Assembly: GCA_036401055.1 (NCBI GenBank)
Contig: DASWWC010000062.1
Coordinates: 1-64,000 of the forward strand
Origin: Pelomonas sp036401055
Lineage (GTDB): Bacteria > Pseudomonadota > Gammaproteobacteria > Burkholderiales > Burkholderiaceae_C
Length of the DNA stretch: 64,000 nt
Direction of reading: 5' to 3'
This document shows, in pieces, positions 17,805 to 27,251 of the stretch. Positions within the stretch are counted from its first letter, which is position 1. Every line of letters starts with the position of its first letter. The notes below the pieces were generated by a model. The model searched no databases, had not been told where the DNA came from, and was given only the letters and a program-made list of their open reading frames with translations. Both the position numbers and the translations under genes were made by a program.

Positions 17805-18745
17805 AGATCCTCATCATCGGCGCCAACGGCCAGATCGGCACCGAGCTGGCCACCGAACTCGCCAGGCTGTACGGCAACGACGCCGTCATCACCAGCGATC
17901 TGTCGCCCAAGGGCCGCGTGCCTACGCTGCACCACGAGACGCTGGACGTGACCGACGCCGGTGCGCTGGCAACCATCGTCAAGCGCCACAAGATCACGCA
18001 GATCTACCACCTCGCCGCCGCGCTGTCGGCCAATGGCGAGAAGCATCCGATGTGGGCGTGGGACCTGAACATGAAGGGCCTGCTCAACGTGCTGGAACTG
18101 GCCCGGCACGAAAAGCTGGACAAGATCTTCTGGCCCAGCTCCATCGCCGCCTTCGGCCCCAACACGCCGGCCGTGGACACGCCGCAGACGACGGTGATGG
18201 ACCCGACCACGGTCTACGGCATCAGCAAGCTGGCCGGCGAGCGCTGGTGCGCCTGGTACCACGCCAAGCACGGTGTGGACGTGCGCAGCCTGCGCTACCC
18301 CGGCCTCATCAGCTGGAAGACGCCGCCCGGCGGCGGCACGACGGACTACGCCGTCGAGATCTTCCACGCGGCGCTTCAACAAGGCCGCTACACCTGCTTC
18401 CTGAAACAAGACCAGGCGCTGCCCATGATGTACATGCCCGATGCGCTGCGCGCCACCATCGAGCTGATGAGCGCGCCGGCGGACAGGATCCAGCAGCGCG
18501 GCAGCTACAACCTGGCCGGCGTCAGCTTCACGCCCGAAGGCATCGCCGCCAGCATCCGCCGCCGCATCCCCGGCTTCACGATGGACTGCGTGCCCGACTT
18601 CCGCCAGGCCATCGCCGCCAGCTGGCCGCAGCGCATCGACGACGGCACCGCGCAGGCCGACTGGGGCTGGCAGTTGAAGTACGACCTGGACGCGATGGTC
18701 GACGACATGCTCGTGAATCTCGCACGCGAATTGAAGCCGACGTAA
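17801..18745 (+). CDS. tdh: SDR-type L-threonine 3-dehydrogenase
   Basis: This 314-residue NAD-dependent enzyme of the extended short-chain dehydrogenase (epimerase-like) family oxidises threonine to 2-amino-3-ketobutyrate, the Kbl substrate. The Rossmann loop is GANGQIG at residues 7-13. The catalytic YxxxK is Y139-K143 (YGISK), preceded by PSSIAAFGP carrying the catalytic Ser/Thr region. PGGGTTDYAVEIFHAAL matches threonine dehydrogenases of this class rather than sugar epimerases. It overlaps kbl by four bases. The symbol is used for function; the zinc-dependent E. coli Tdh is unrelated. Confidence 0.9.
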   Translation: MKILIIGANGQIGTELATELARLYGNDAVITSDLSPKGRVPTLHHETLDVTDAGALATIVKRHKITQIYHLAAALSANGEKHPMWAWDLNMKGLLNVLELARHEKLDKIFWPSSIAAFGPNTPAVDTPQTTVMDPTTVYGISKLAGERWCAWYHAKHGVDVRSLRYPGLISWKTPPGGGTTDYAVEIFHAALQQGRYTCFLKQDQALPMMYMPDALRATIELMSAPADRIQQRGSYNLAGVSFTPEGIAASIRRRIPGFTMDCVPDFRQAIAASWPQRIDDGTAQADWGWQLKYDLDAMVDDMLVNLARELKPT

Positions 18746-18781
18746 CAACATGCCCTGGGTCCGGGCTGCTAGGCTGGCTGC

Positions 18782-19576
18782 ATGAAATCCCTCCTGCACG
18801 CCCTGCTCGCCACTGTGGCCCTGGCCCCGCCGGCACACGCCGCGCAGGACGAGGAGGTGCGCTACCTGCTGGGCGCCTCGGTTTCCGTCGGCCCCGAGTA
18901 CGACGGTGCCAGCAAGTACGCCGCCAAGATCAAACCGGTCTGGGCCGTCAAGTTCGGCCGCATCCGCATCGCTTCGGGCGGCGGCAGTGCCCTGCTGGGC
19001 TTCGGCCGCGGTGGCGCGGGCGCGGGTGCCAGCACGCAGCTGGTCGAAAGCGACCGGTGGCGGGTGGGGGTGTCGCTGCGGGTCGACAGCGGCCGGGACA
19101 GCGGTGACGCCGACACCACGCGCGGCCTGCCCGACGTCAAGCGCACGCTGCGGGCGCGGGTCTACGCCAACTACACGCTCGCGCCCGACTGGAACCTCGG
19201 CACCTCGCTGTCGCAGGACGCGCTGGGCCGCCAGGGCGGCATGACGGCCAGCCTCGACCTCGGCTGGCGCTTCCACCGCAGCGAGTCCACGGAGTGGACC
19301 AGCGGCATCGGCCTGACCGCCGGCAACGCGCAGAACATGCGCAGCTACTTCGGCGTGCCCGACTTCGCGGCGACTGCCGCCAGGCCCGCCTACCGGCCGG
19401 GCGCCGGCCTGCGCGATGTCTACCTCGGCCTGGGCGTGCGGCATGCGCTGGACAAGCACTGGTTCGTGTTCGGCTCGGCCGGACTGAGCCGCCTGCTCGG
19501 GCCCGCGGCCGACAGCCCGCTGGTGCAGAAGCCGAACACCCAGATGGTGGCGGTCGGCGTGGCCTGGCGGAACTAG
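18782..19576 (+). CDS. MipA/OmpV family outer-membrane protein
   Basis: This 264-residue beta-barrel protein has a signal peptide ending near AHAAQD (about residue 21) and the family start YLLGASVSVGPEYDGASKYA. Many short alternating strands with terminal aromatic residues follow, ending in VAVGVAWRN rather than a classic terminal Phe. Family members act as MltA-interacting or general outer-membrane proteins; the role here is not known. Its stop overlaps that of the convergent next gene by the four bases CTAG. Confidence 0.82.
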   Translation: MKSLLHALLATVALAPPAHAAQDEEVRYLLGASVSVGPEYDGASKYAAKIKPVWAVKFGRIRIASGGGSALLGFGRGGAGAGASTQLVESDRWRVGVSLRVDSGRDSGDADTTRGLPDVKRTLRARVYANYTLAPDWNLGTSLSQDALGRQGGMTASLDLGWRFHRSESTEWTSGIGLTAGNAQNMRSYFGVPDFAATAARPAYRPGAGLRDVYLGLGVRHALDKHWFVFGSAGLSRLLGPAADSPLVQKPNTQMVAVGVAWRN

Positions 19577-19881
19577 AGCTTCACCCGCCCGCGCCAGATG
19601 TCGGCGTACATGACCCAGTCGCCCATCAGGCTGTAGAGCGGGTACTTGAAGGTCGCGGGCCGGTTCTTCTCGAAGAAGAAATGGCCGATCCACGCGAAGC
19701 CGTAGCCGCACAGCAGGCCGTTCAGTATCCAGAACGGCTGGCCGGTCGTGAACAGCTGCCACAGGCAGACCAGCACCAACGTCGAGCCGATGAAGTGCAG
19801 CCTCCGGTTGCGGCGGTCGCCATGCTCGCGCAGGTAGAAGGGATAGAAGTCGGCGAAGCGGGTGAAGCGTTCGGTGCTCAT
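19573..19881 (-). CDS. DUF962/Mpo1-like membrane protein
   Basis: This protein of about 102 residues matches the Mpo1-like (DUF962, yeast YGL010w) family: FADFYPFYLREHGDRRNRRLHF, then helices and the conserved WIGHFFFEKNRPATF. Yeast Mpo1 is a dioxygenase of 2-hydroxy fatty acids; the bacterial role is inferred only by similarity. The start used is MSTERF; an upstream in-frame Met at 19893 would add four residues and neither has a clear ribosome site. Confidence 0.8.
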   Translation of the reverse strand: MSTERFTRFADFYPFYLREHGDRRNRRLHFIGSTLVLVCLWQLFTTGQPFWILNGLLCGYGFAWIGHFFFEKNRPATFKYPLYSLMGDWVMYADIWRGRVKL

Positions 19882-20018
19882 GCGCCCATTCAAGCGCGGC
19901 GTCGGCGCTGCGGCAAGGGCGGGATCCCTGTCGCGCGGGCGTCGGGTGGTGGTTGCCGGGGTGTGGCGCCGTGGGCAGACTGTGCTATGTTGACCGCGTA
20001 TCTCTCCCGGAGGCCCCC

Positions 20019-20486
20019 ATGAAAGTCGTCGATATCCTGCGTGTCAAAGGCGGCACCCTGTACACCGTCACGCCCGACGAGGCGCTGAAGGATTCGCTGG
20101 CCGTGATGGCCGAACGCGACATCGGCTCGCTGGTCGTGATGGACCACGGCGATCTGGTGGGCATGCTGACCTTCCGCGAGGCCATCCAGGCCGTCGTGAA
20201 GAACAACGGCTCGGTCGGCACGACCATCGTGCGCACGGTCATGGACGATGCGCCGCTGACCTGCACGCCCGAGACCGAGATCGACGAGGTGCGCCGCATG
20301 ATGCTGGGCCGCCATGCGCGCTACATGCCCGTCATGAACGGCAAGACGCTGATGGGCGTGATCTCGCTGTACGACGTCGCCAAGGCCGTCGTGGACAGCC
20401 AGGACTTCGAGAACCGCATGCTGAAGGCCTACATCCGCGACTGGCCGGTGGAAGAAAACCCGGCCGAGGTCGAGCCCAAGCTCTGA
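20019..20486 (+). CDS. CBS-domain pair protein
   Basis: This 155-residue soluble protein is made of two CBS motifs (about residues 10-60 and 75-135: LAVMAERDIGSLVVMDHGDL and ARYMPVMNGKTLMGVISLYD). Such stand-alone CBS pairs bind adenine nucleotides and regulate partner proteins; the partner is unknown. A CCGGAGG ribosome site lies 6 bases before the ATG. It is followed by a strong terminator, so it is transcribed alone or ends a unit. Confidence 0.85.
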   Translation: MKVVDILRVKGGTLYTVTPDEALKDSLAVMAERDIGSLVVMDHGDLVGMLTFREAIQAVVKNNGSVGTTIVRTVMDDAPLTCTPETEIDEVRRMMLGRHARYMPVMNGKTLMGVISLYDVAKAVVDSQDFENRMLKAYIRDWPVEENPAEVEPKL

Positions 20487-20508
20487 AGCGCTGGTTCGCA
20501 ACGCATGA

Positions 20509-20532
20509 AGGCGGCCTTGCGAGGCCGCTTTT
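20509..20532 (+). terminator. intrinsic terminator after CBS gene
   Basis: A perfect 7-base stem (GCGGCCT / AGGCCGC) with a four-base TGCG loop is followed by TTTT. It lies 24 bases after the CBS stop and 32 bases before aroC, separating the two genes. Confidence 0.8.
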
Positions 20533-20563
20533 GCTTGGATGCCGCACCTAAAATTGCCGGCAT

Positions 20564-21670
20564 ATGTCAGGCAGCACCTTCGGCGAACTCTTCCGCGTCA
20601 CCAACTTCGGCGAAAGCCACGGGCCGGCCATCGGCTGCGTCATCGACGGCTGCCCTCCGGGCCTGCAGCTCAGCGAGGCCGACATCCAGCCCGAGCTGGA
20701 CCGCCGCCGCCCTGGCACCAGCCGGCACGTCACGCAGCGCAACGAGCCCGATGCCGTGAAGATCCTGTCCGGCGTCTATGAAGGCGTCACGACCGGCACG
20801 CCCATCTGCCTGCTGATCGAGAACACCGACCAGCGCAGCAAGGACTACGGCAACATCCTCGACACCTTCCGCCCCGGCCACGCCGACTACACCTACTGGC
20901 GCAAGTACGGCGTGCGCGACCCTCGCGGCGGCGGCCGCTCGTCGGCGCGGCTGACGGCACCCATGGTGGGCGCCGGCGCCGTGGCCCGCAAATGGCTGCG
21001 CGAGAAGTTCGGCACCGAGTTCCGTGGCTGCATGACGCAGCTGGGCGACATCGCGATCCCCTTCGAGGGCTGGCAGCACGTGGGCCAGAACCCGTTCTTT
21101 GCTGCCAACGCCAGCAAGATCGCCGAGCTGGAGGACTACATGGACGCCTTGCGCAAGGCCGGCGATTCGGTCGGCGCGCGCATCCGCGTGGAAGCCACCG
21201 GCGTGCCGGTGGGCCTGGGCGAGCCGCTGTTCGACAAGCTGGACGCCGACATCGCCTATGCGTTGATGGGCATCAACGCCGTCAAGGGCGTGGAGATCGG
21301 CGAGGGCTTCGGCGTCGTGTCGCAACGCGGCACGCAGCATGGCGACGAGCTGAGCCGGGACGGCTTCGCCAGCAACAACGCCGGCGGCGTGCTGGGTGGC
21401 ATCTCCACCGGCCAGGACATCGTGGCCAGCATCGCCATCAAGCCCACCAGCTCCATCCGCAGCCCCAAGGCCAGCATCGATCGCGCCGGCAACCCGGCCA
21501 CGGTCGAAACCTTCGGCCGCCACGACCCCTGCGTGGGCATCCGCGCCACGCCCATCGCCGAGGCCATGCTGGCGCTGGTGCTGATGGACCATGCGCTGCG
21601 GCACCGGGCTCAGTGCGGTGACGTGCAGTTGCCGACTGCCCCGATCCCGGGAGCCCGCCCGGGCCGATAG
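20564..21670 (+). CDS. aroC: chorismate synthase
   Basis: This 368-residue enzyme needs reduced FMN and converts 5-enolpyruvylshikimate 3-phosphate to chorismate, the last shared step to aromatic amino acids. Family signatures are intact: GESHGPAIGCVIDGCPPG near the N-terminus, RPGHADYTY, GGGRSSARLT and RGTQHGDE near residue 260. No clear ribosome site precedes the ATG. It stands alone between a terminator and a convergent gene. Confidence 0.97.
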   Translation: MSGSTFGELFRVTNFGESHGPAIGCVIDGCPPGLQLSEADIQPELDRRRPGTSRHVTQRNEPDAVKILSGVYEGVTTGTPICLLIENTDQRSKDYGNILDTFRPGHADYTYWRKYGVRDPRGGGRSSARLTAPMVGAGAVARKWLREKFGTEFRGCMTQLGDIAIPFEGWQHVGQNPFFAANASKIAELEDYMDALRKAGDSVGARIRVEATGVPVGLGEPLFDKLDADIAYALMGINAVKGVEIGEGFGVVSQRGTQHGDELSRDGFASNNAGGVLGGISTGQDIVASIAIKPTSSIRSPKASIDRAGNPATVETFGRHDPCVGIRATPIAEAMLALVLMDHALRHRAQCGDVQLPTAPIPGARPGR

Positions 21671-21677
21671 CTGTCAG

Positions 21678-22505
21678 TCAACCGCCCTTGCTGAGGCGCA
21701 AGAGCGCCAGCAAGCCAAGCCCGGCGAACATCAGTGCCCAGGCTGACGGCTCGGGCACTGGGGCCGAGTAGGGCTGGCTGTAGTCGAACCCCGAGGATGA
21801 GGTGATGCTGTACGCCACGGCAAGGCCGTCCGCCGTGGTCAGCGACGACACGCCTCCCCAGGTGGCCGACTGGAACGAATCCATGATTGCCCCTGACGAT
21901 GCTCCCAGGGCGGTGGCCGTCGCATCGAGACTTGCATTCAGCCGGAAAGCCGTGCCGAACACGAAGCTGTACTGCAGTTCGATCACGCCATTGGTGCGGT
22001 CGGTGCCCGGCTTCTCCGTCTCAAAGCGCGTGACCGTCTCGCCGGCCGCGGTGCGGCGGACTTCCACATCCAGCATCGACTTGTTGAGCTCCTGGGCACG
22101 TGGCGTTATGCCGATGGCCAGGCGCCCGTCGAGCAGGGCCGTGCTGACCGTGCCGCCGTTGACGTAGGTGCTGAACGAATAGCTGACCGGCATCCGGAAG
22201 ATGACTTTGCCCGACTGTCCGGTCCGACCAGGCGTCGATATCGTCAGCGTGTCGTAGAAGCTGGCAGTGGCGACCGCAAATGCAGAACTGGTTGTGGCTC
22301 CAGTCTGGTCGGCCTTGCCGTAAACCCGCAGCACGCCGAAGTCTGCGAACGCCTTGGCGGAACTGCTGAGCGCCTCCGAGGACTGATGGCATTCCAGCGG
22401 TAATGCGGGAAGGAAGGAGCCGCAACTGGCGCTCGTCGCGGTAGCGTGCTGTGCCTGCGCGCCCAGGCAAAAGAGGCCAAGCATCGTGGCCGACAGTCTC
22501 TTCAT
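21678..22505 (-). CDS. PEP-CTERM sorted secreted protein
   Basis: This 275-residue exported protein has an N-terminal signal peptide (MKRLSATMLGLFCLGAQAQ) and a C-terminal sorting tag at residues 250-275: VPEPSAWALM, a hydrophobic helix and an Arg/Lys end. Tags of this kind are cut by exosortase, usually linked to exopolysaccharide; no exosortase gene is in the window. The middle is Ser/Thr/Ala-rich beta-type sequence that I do not recognise. It is convergent with aroC, 7 bases between stops. Confidence 0.85.
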   Translation of the reverse strand: MKRLSATMLGLFCLGAQAQHATATSASCGSFLPALPLECHQSSEALSSSAKAFADFGVLRVYGKADQTGATTSSAFAVATASFYDTLTISTPGRTGQSGKVIFRMPVSYSFSTYVNGGTVSTALLDGRLAIGITPRAQELNKSMLDVEVRRTAAGETVTRFETEKPGTDRTNGVIELQYSFVFGTAFRLNASLDATATALGASSGAIMDSFQSATWGGVSSLTTADGLAVAYSITSSSGFDYSQPYSAPVPEPSAWALMFAGLGLLALLRLSKGG

Positions 22506-22714
22506 CTGTGCTTCTCCCTGAGGGCGCCGCCTGCCTCCCTGGCTACGGTTCGAACCCCGGCGTAGATTCTGGTGGTGGCGAATGGCGGGTGGTCAGGCTT
22601 GACCCTTCTTTGGGTGACGCGGCATGGCAGCCTGTACGGCCGGTCGCAGGCCTGTACAACTCATTCCCCGCATTCCGCGTTTCGTCACAAGCCCGCTGCG
22701 CGGCCAGCCCCGCG

Positions 22715-22743
22715 TTTCTAGACTGCAAAGGTCGGTCTAGAAA
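22715..22743. promoter_or_regulatory. inverted repeat upstream of second RND operon
   Basis: TTTCTAGAC and GTCTAGAAA form perfect 9-base arms around an 11-base spacer, ending 16 bases before the adaptor start. TAGAC/GTCTA arms resemble operators of TetR-type repressors, but no such regulator lies within the window. The rest of the gap (22506-22714) holds no gene I can support. Confidence 0.55.
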
Positions 22744-22759
22744 TGTTTTTGGGGGAGTC

Positions 22760-23923
22760 ATGCGCAAGTCGTTCAAGTGGGGTGGCATTGCCGCCGTCGT
22801 GCTGCTGGTGGGTGGGGCTGGCGTGGCCGTTATGGCCAGCAAGGGCGACGAGCCCAAGAAGCCGGGCGACGCCAAGCCCAAGACGGTGCTGGAGTTCGTG
22901 TCCAGCGAGGTCGTCAAGCCGGTGGTCATGGCCATGCCGGCCCAGATCGAGTTCAGCGGACCGCTGGTGGCGCCCGGTACGGTGGTCGTGCGGTCCAAGT
23001 CCAACGGCACCCTGCTGAACCTGGCGGTGGGCGAGGGCAGCCGCGTCCGCGCCGGCCAAGCACTCGGGCAAGTGGACCTGGAAGAGTTGCGTTACCGCAT
23101 CGCCGAACGTGGCGCGAGTGTGGAGGCCATGCGCGCCCAGATGGAACAGGCCGAGCGCAGCCACAAGGCCAACGAGGGCCTGGCCGCCAAGAACTTCATC
23201 GCGCAGACGGCGCTGGACAACTCCCGCGCCGCCTATGAATCCGCTCGCGCCAACTGGCAGGCCGCCAAGGCGCAGCTGGACACCAGCCAGGTCACCATGC
23301 GCCAGGCGGCGCTGGTGTCGCCCATCAACGGCATCGTCGCCAAGCGCCATGCGCTGCCGGGCGAGAAGCTGGCCGCCGAGCAGCAGATTCTCACCATCGT
23401 GGACCTGGCCAAGCTGGAGCTGGCCGGCCTGGTGGGCACGCACGAGGTCAGCCGCTTGCAGCCCGGCATGCCGGTGCAGGTCAAGGTGGAGGGCATCGAG
23501 CAGCCGGTGGAAGCCAAGATCGCCCGCATCGCGCCGAGCGCGGAGCCGGGCACGCGGTCCATCGGTGTGACGCTGGTGCTGGACAACCCCCAGGAGCTGT
23601 ACCGCGCCGGCCAGTACGCCGTCGCCAAGGTCCAACTGGCCGACGACACCCAGCGTCTGACTGTGCCCATCGCCGCCATCAGCCGCAACTCCGGCCAGGA
23701 GCAGGTCTGGATGATCGAGAACGGCACGCTGGCACGCCGCATCGTCACCACCGGCCGCAGCGATGCCCGCGAGGGCCGCGTGGAGGTGCTGACCGGCCTC
23801 AAGCCCGAGGCCCAGGTGCTGGCCGCCCGCTTCGACAACCTGCGCGAGGGTGACCCGGCGCAGGTCGTGGCCACCAAGTCCGCCAAGGTCGCGAGCGCCG
23901 CGTCCGCGCCGGTCCAACAGTGA
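22760..23923 (+). CDS. RND efflux periplasmic adaptor (second system)
   Basis: This 387-residue membrane-fusion protein is anchored by an N-terminal helix (residues 8-28, IAAVVLLVGGAGVAVMAS) rather than by a lipobox. A lipoyl-like strand, an alpha-hairpin (about 105-165), the ALVSPINGIVAKRHALPGEK return strand, a beta-barrel and a membrane-proximal domain follow. A GGGGGAG ribosome site precedes the ATG. It is only distantly similar to the adaptor at 7530-8687. The permease starts 10 bases downstream. Confidence 0.9.
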   Translation: MRKSFKWGGIAAVVLLVGGAGVAVMASKGDEPKKPGDAKPKTVLEFVSSEVVKPVVMAMPAQIEFSGPLVAPGTVVVRSKSNGTLLNLAVGEGSRVRAGQALGQVDLEELRYRIAERGASVEAMRAQMEQAERSHKANEGLAAKNFIAQTALDNSRAAYESARANWQAAKAQLDTSQVTMRQAALVSPINGIVAKRHALPGEKLAAEQQILTIVDLAKLELAGLVGTHEVSRLQPGMPVQVKVEGIEQPVEAKIARIAPSAEPGTRSIGVTLVLDNPQELYRAGQYAVAKVQLADDTQRLTVPIAAISRNSGQEQVWMIENGTLARRIVTTGRSDAREGRVEVLTGLKPEAQVLAARFDNLREGDPAQVVATKSAKVASAASAPVQQ

Positions 23924-23933
23924 GGGCGCAGCC

Positions 23934-26900
23934 ATGTGGATGACCCGCGTTTCCATCCAGAACCCGGTCTTCGCGACCATGGTGATGGTGGCCCTGTGCG
24001 TGCTGGGCCTGTTTGCCTACTCGCGCCTGGGCGTCGAGCAGATGCCCGACATCTCCTTCCCCGGCGCCATGGTGGACGTGCGCTACCCCGGCGCCTCGCC
24101 CGAGGCGGTCGAGCGTGAGATCGCCAAGCCGCTGGAAGAGGCGCTCAACACCATTGCCGGTGTGGAGCGCATCCAGTCGCGCAGCTTCGAGGGCCGCGTG
24201 CAGGCCAGCGTCGAGTTCTCGCTGAACGCCGACATGAGCCGCGCGATGCAGGACCTGCGCGACCGCGTGGCCGCCGCGCAGGCCGGCTTCCCGCGTGATG
24301 CCAAGCCGCCCACGGTGATGCGCTTCCAGAACGACAACGCGCAGCCGGTGGTCGTCATGGCGCTGCTGAGCCCCACACGCGGCTCGCGCGAGCTGTCCAT
24401 GATGGCCGACCTCATCGTCGCCAAGCGGCTGGGCCGCGTGGAAGGCGTGGCCAAGGTGGACGTGGGCGGCCTGACGACCCGCGAGGTGCGCATCGACCTC
24501 GACCCCATGCGGCTGCGCGCCTATGGCGTGACGCCCGCCGAGATCGCCAAGGCGCTGGCCGAGGCCAATGCCGACCAGCCGGTGGGCCTGCTGTCCGACC
24601 AGACCAGCGACGCCATCCTGCGCGTCGAAGGCCGCGTGAAGGACCCCAAGGCCTTCGGGCAGATGGTCGTCGCCCGCCGCGGCAACCTGGCGCTGACGCT
24701 GAACGACCTCGGGACGCTGGTCGAGCGCGAGCGCGAGCAGGACAGCATCGCCCGCATCAACGGCCAGCCGGCCGTGAGCTTCAACGTCTTCAAGCAGCAG
24801 GACGCCAACATCGTCCGCACCGGCGAGGCCGTCAAGGAGGCCATGGACGAGCTGCGCAAGACGCTGCCCAAGGACGTGGAGCTGCGCATGATCTATGCGG
24901 CCAGCGACTTCGTGAAGGGCTCGCTGGACGGCCTGCGCCACACGCTGATCGAAGGCGCGCTGCTGACCGTGGCCATCGTCTTCCTGTTCCTGCACAGCTG
25001 GCGCTCCACCATCATCACCGGCCTGACGCTGCCCATCGCCGTCATCTCCAGCTTCATCGCTGTGCACGCCTTCGGCTTCACGCTGAACTTCATGACGATG
25101 ATGGCGCTCTCGCTGTGCATAGGCCTGCTGATCGACGACGCCATCGTCGTGCGCGAGAACATCGTGCGCCACGTCGGCATGGGCAAGGACCACCGCACCG
25201 CGTCCTTCGACGGCACCAACGAGATCGGCCTGGCCGTCATGGCGACCACCTTCGCCATCTGCGCCGTGTTCGTGCCGGTCGCCTTCATGGGCGGCATCAT
25301 CGGCAAGTTCTTCTACCCCTTCGGCATCACCGTCGCGGTGGCCGTGCTGGTCAGCCTGTTCGTCAGCTTCACGCTGGACCCCATGCTGTCCTCGGTCTGG
25401 CAAGACCCGCCGAATGCGCGCATCAAGCACTGGCCCGTGCTGGGCCACCTGATCCGCGCGACCGACTGGGCCATGGACCGCCTGCACGATGCCTACGCCC
25501 GCACCATCGACTGGGCCTTCTCCGGCCGCCGCTACCGCGTCTTCGTGCCGCCCATCCCCGCCTACGGCCATCCCTTCAGCGCCGACGGCCGGCGCGACAA
25601 GGCCGCCAAGCGCCGCCTGCGCTTCGCGACGCTGACGCCGCGTGGCCTCGTCATGTGGGGCGCCTTCGCCAGCTTCGTCGCGGCGCTGATGCTGGCGCCG
25701 CTGGTGGGCAGCGAGTTCGTGCCGCAGACCGACAACGGCTTCACGCAGGTCAACCTGCGCATGCCGGTGGCCAGCAGCATCGAGCGCGGCAGCGCCAAGG
25801 TCGCGCAGATCGAGGACATTCTGAAGGCCTATCCGGAGATCAAGACGGTCTCCACGGTCGTCGGCAGCACCGGCGAAGGCATGGCCACGGGCCGCAACCA
25901 GGCCTCGCTGAACATCACGCTGACCGACCGCAGCGAGCGCCGCCGCACGCAGAAGGAGATCGAGGACGCCATCCGTGCCGACATCGCCAAGATCCCCGGC
26001 GTCGAGGTCAGCGTGGGCTTCGACCGCCCGATCTGGATCACGCTGCTGGGCAGCGACCCCGAGGTGCTGACGCAGGCGGCCAAGGACCTGGTCGAGAACA
26101 TCAAGAAGATCCCCGGCGCCGTGGACGTGGACACCACCGTCAAGCCCGGCCTGCCGGCCTTCGCCGTGCGGCTGAAGGACTCGGCCATCCGCGAGCTGGG
26201 GCTGACTGCGCCGCAGATCGCATCGAGCCTGCGCGCCTACGTCAACGGCGAGATCGCGACTTACTGGACCACGCCGGACGGCAACCAGGTCGAGGTGCTG
26301 CTGCGCCTGCCGCGCGAGCAGCGCGAGCGCATCGAGCAGATGAGCAAGCTGCCGGTGGCCTTCTCGGCCACGGGTGCGCCCATCACGCTGGACCAGGTGG
26401 CCACCATCGAGCCGGTGTTCAACCCCGAGGTCATCCGCCGCGAGAACCTGCAGCGCCGCGAGGCCGTGTTCGCCGGTGTGCAAGGCCGCCCGGCCGGCGA
26501 CGTGAATGCCGACGTGCAGAAGCTCATCAAGAACACCCAACTGCCCCCGGGCACCAGCTTCAAGGTGGACGGCGCCGGCAAGCAGCAGGCCGAGGCCTTC
26601 AACGGCTTGCTTGCGGCGATGGCGCTGGCGGCCATCTTCATCTACATCGTGCTGGCCAGCCAGTTCGGCAGCTTCCTGCAGCCCATCGCCATCATGGCCA
26701 GCCTGCCGCTGGCGCTGATCGGCGTGATGCTGGCGCTGCTGCTGTGGCGCTCCACGCTGAACGTGTTCTCGATGATCGGCCTGGTGATGCTGATGGGCCT
26801 GGTGACGAAGAACGCGATTCTTCTCGTGGACTTCGCCAACCATGCCCGCAAGGCTGGCGCGACGGTGGCCGAGGCACTGCGCGAGGCCGGGCTGATCCGC

Positions 26901-27176
26901 ATGCGCCCCATCATCATGACGACGGCGGCCATGGTGTTCGGCATGCTGCCCATGGCCATCGCGCTGAACGACGGCGGCGAGATCCAGGCGCCCATGGGCC
27001 GCGCCATCATCGGCGGCGTCATCACCTCCACGCTGCTGACTCTGGTGGTGGTGCCAGTGCTGTACAGCTATCTCGTTCGCGACAAGAAGCCCGTGGCCAA
27101 GGCTGAAGAGCAGGGCGGCGCGACCGCGCTGCCGCTGCACGGCATGCCGGGTGCGATGCCGGCGGACAAGGAATAA
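23934..27176 (+). CDS. RND efflux permease (second system)
   Basis: This is a 1080-residue inner-membrane RND pump. The helix-four signature is CIGLLIDDAIVVRENI and the second-half counterpart is MLMGLVTKNAILLVDF, with the proton-relay Asp pair intact. It begins MWMTRVSIQNPVFATMVMV, typical of the MdtB/MdtC and CzcA-like HAE1 branch. An insertion of about 30 basic residues (DGRRDKAAKRRLRFATLTPR) lies at the middle cytoplasmic link. No outer-membrane factor is adjacent; a strong terminator follows. Confidence 0.92.
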   Translation: MWMTRVSIQNPVFATMVMVALCVLGLFAYSRLGVEQMPDISFPGAMVDVRYPGASPEAVEREIAKPLEEALNTIAGVERIQSRSFEGRVQASVEFSLNADMSRAMQDLRDRVAAAQAGFPRDAKPPTVMRFQNDNAQPVVVMALLSPTRGSRELSMMADLIVAKRLGRVEGVAKVDVGGLTTREVRIDLDPMRLRAYGVTPAEIAKALAEANADQPVGLLSDQTSDAILRVEGRVKDPKAFGQMVVARRGNLALTLNDLGTLVEREREQDSIARINGQPAVSFNVFKQQDANIVRTGEAVKEAMDELRKTLPKDVELRMIYAASDFVKGSLDGLRHTLIEGALLTVAIVFLFLHSWRSTIITGLTLPIAVISSFIAVHAFGFTLNFMTMMALSLCIGLLIDDAIVVRENIVRHVGMGKDHRTASFDGTNEIGLAVMATTFAICAVFVPVAFMGGIIGKFFYPFGITVAVAVLVSLFVSFTLDPMLSSVWQDPPNARIKHWPVLGHLIRATDWAMDRLHDAYARTIDWAFSGRRYRVFVPPIPAYGHPFSADGRRDKAAKRRLRFATLTPRGLVMWGAFASFVAALMLAPLVGSEFVPQTDNGFTQVNLRMPVASSIERGSAKVAQIEDILKAYPEIKTVSTVVGSTGEGMATGRNQASLNITLTDRSERRRTQKEIEDAIRADIAKIPGVEVSVGFDRPIWITLLGSDPEVLTQAAKDLVENIKKIPGAVDVDTTVKPGLPAFAVRLKDSAIRELGLTAPQIASSLRAYVNGEIATYWTTPDGNQVEVLLRLPREQRERIEQMSKLPVAFSATGAPITLDQVATIEPVFNPEVIRRENLQRREAVFAGVQGRPAGDVNADVQKLIKNTQLPPGTSFKVDGAGKQQAEAFNGLLAAMALAAIFIYIVLASQFGSFLQPIAIMASLPLALIGVMLALLLWRSTLNVFSMIGLVMLMGLVTKNAILLVDFANHARKAGATVAEALREAGLIRMRPIIMTTAAMVFGMLPMAIALNDGGEIQAPMGRAIIGGVITSTLLTLVVVPVLYSYLVRDKKPVAKAEEQGGATALPLHGMPGAMPADKE

Positions 27177-27207
27177 CCCGTCTCCCCTCGAGCGCTTGAA
27201 GCGCTTC

Positions 27208-27240
27208 GGGCCGGCCGCGTCAAGCGGTCGGCCCTTTTTT
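27208..27240 (+). terminator. intrinsic terminator after second RND operon
   Basis: An 11-base stem (GGGCCGGCCGC with GCGGTCGGCCC, one G-T pair) with loop GTCAA is followed by at least six T. It lies 31 bases after the permease stop. A second small hairpin (AGCGCTT/AAGCGCT) precedes it at 27191-27206. Confidence 0.88.
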
Positions 27241-27251
27241 CTGGGCAGCCC

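Noticed and set aside
23799..27140. Open frame of over 1100 codons on the minus strand across the second RND permease
   Set aside because: Low-complexity antisense reading of a clear permease gene.
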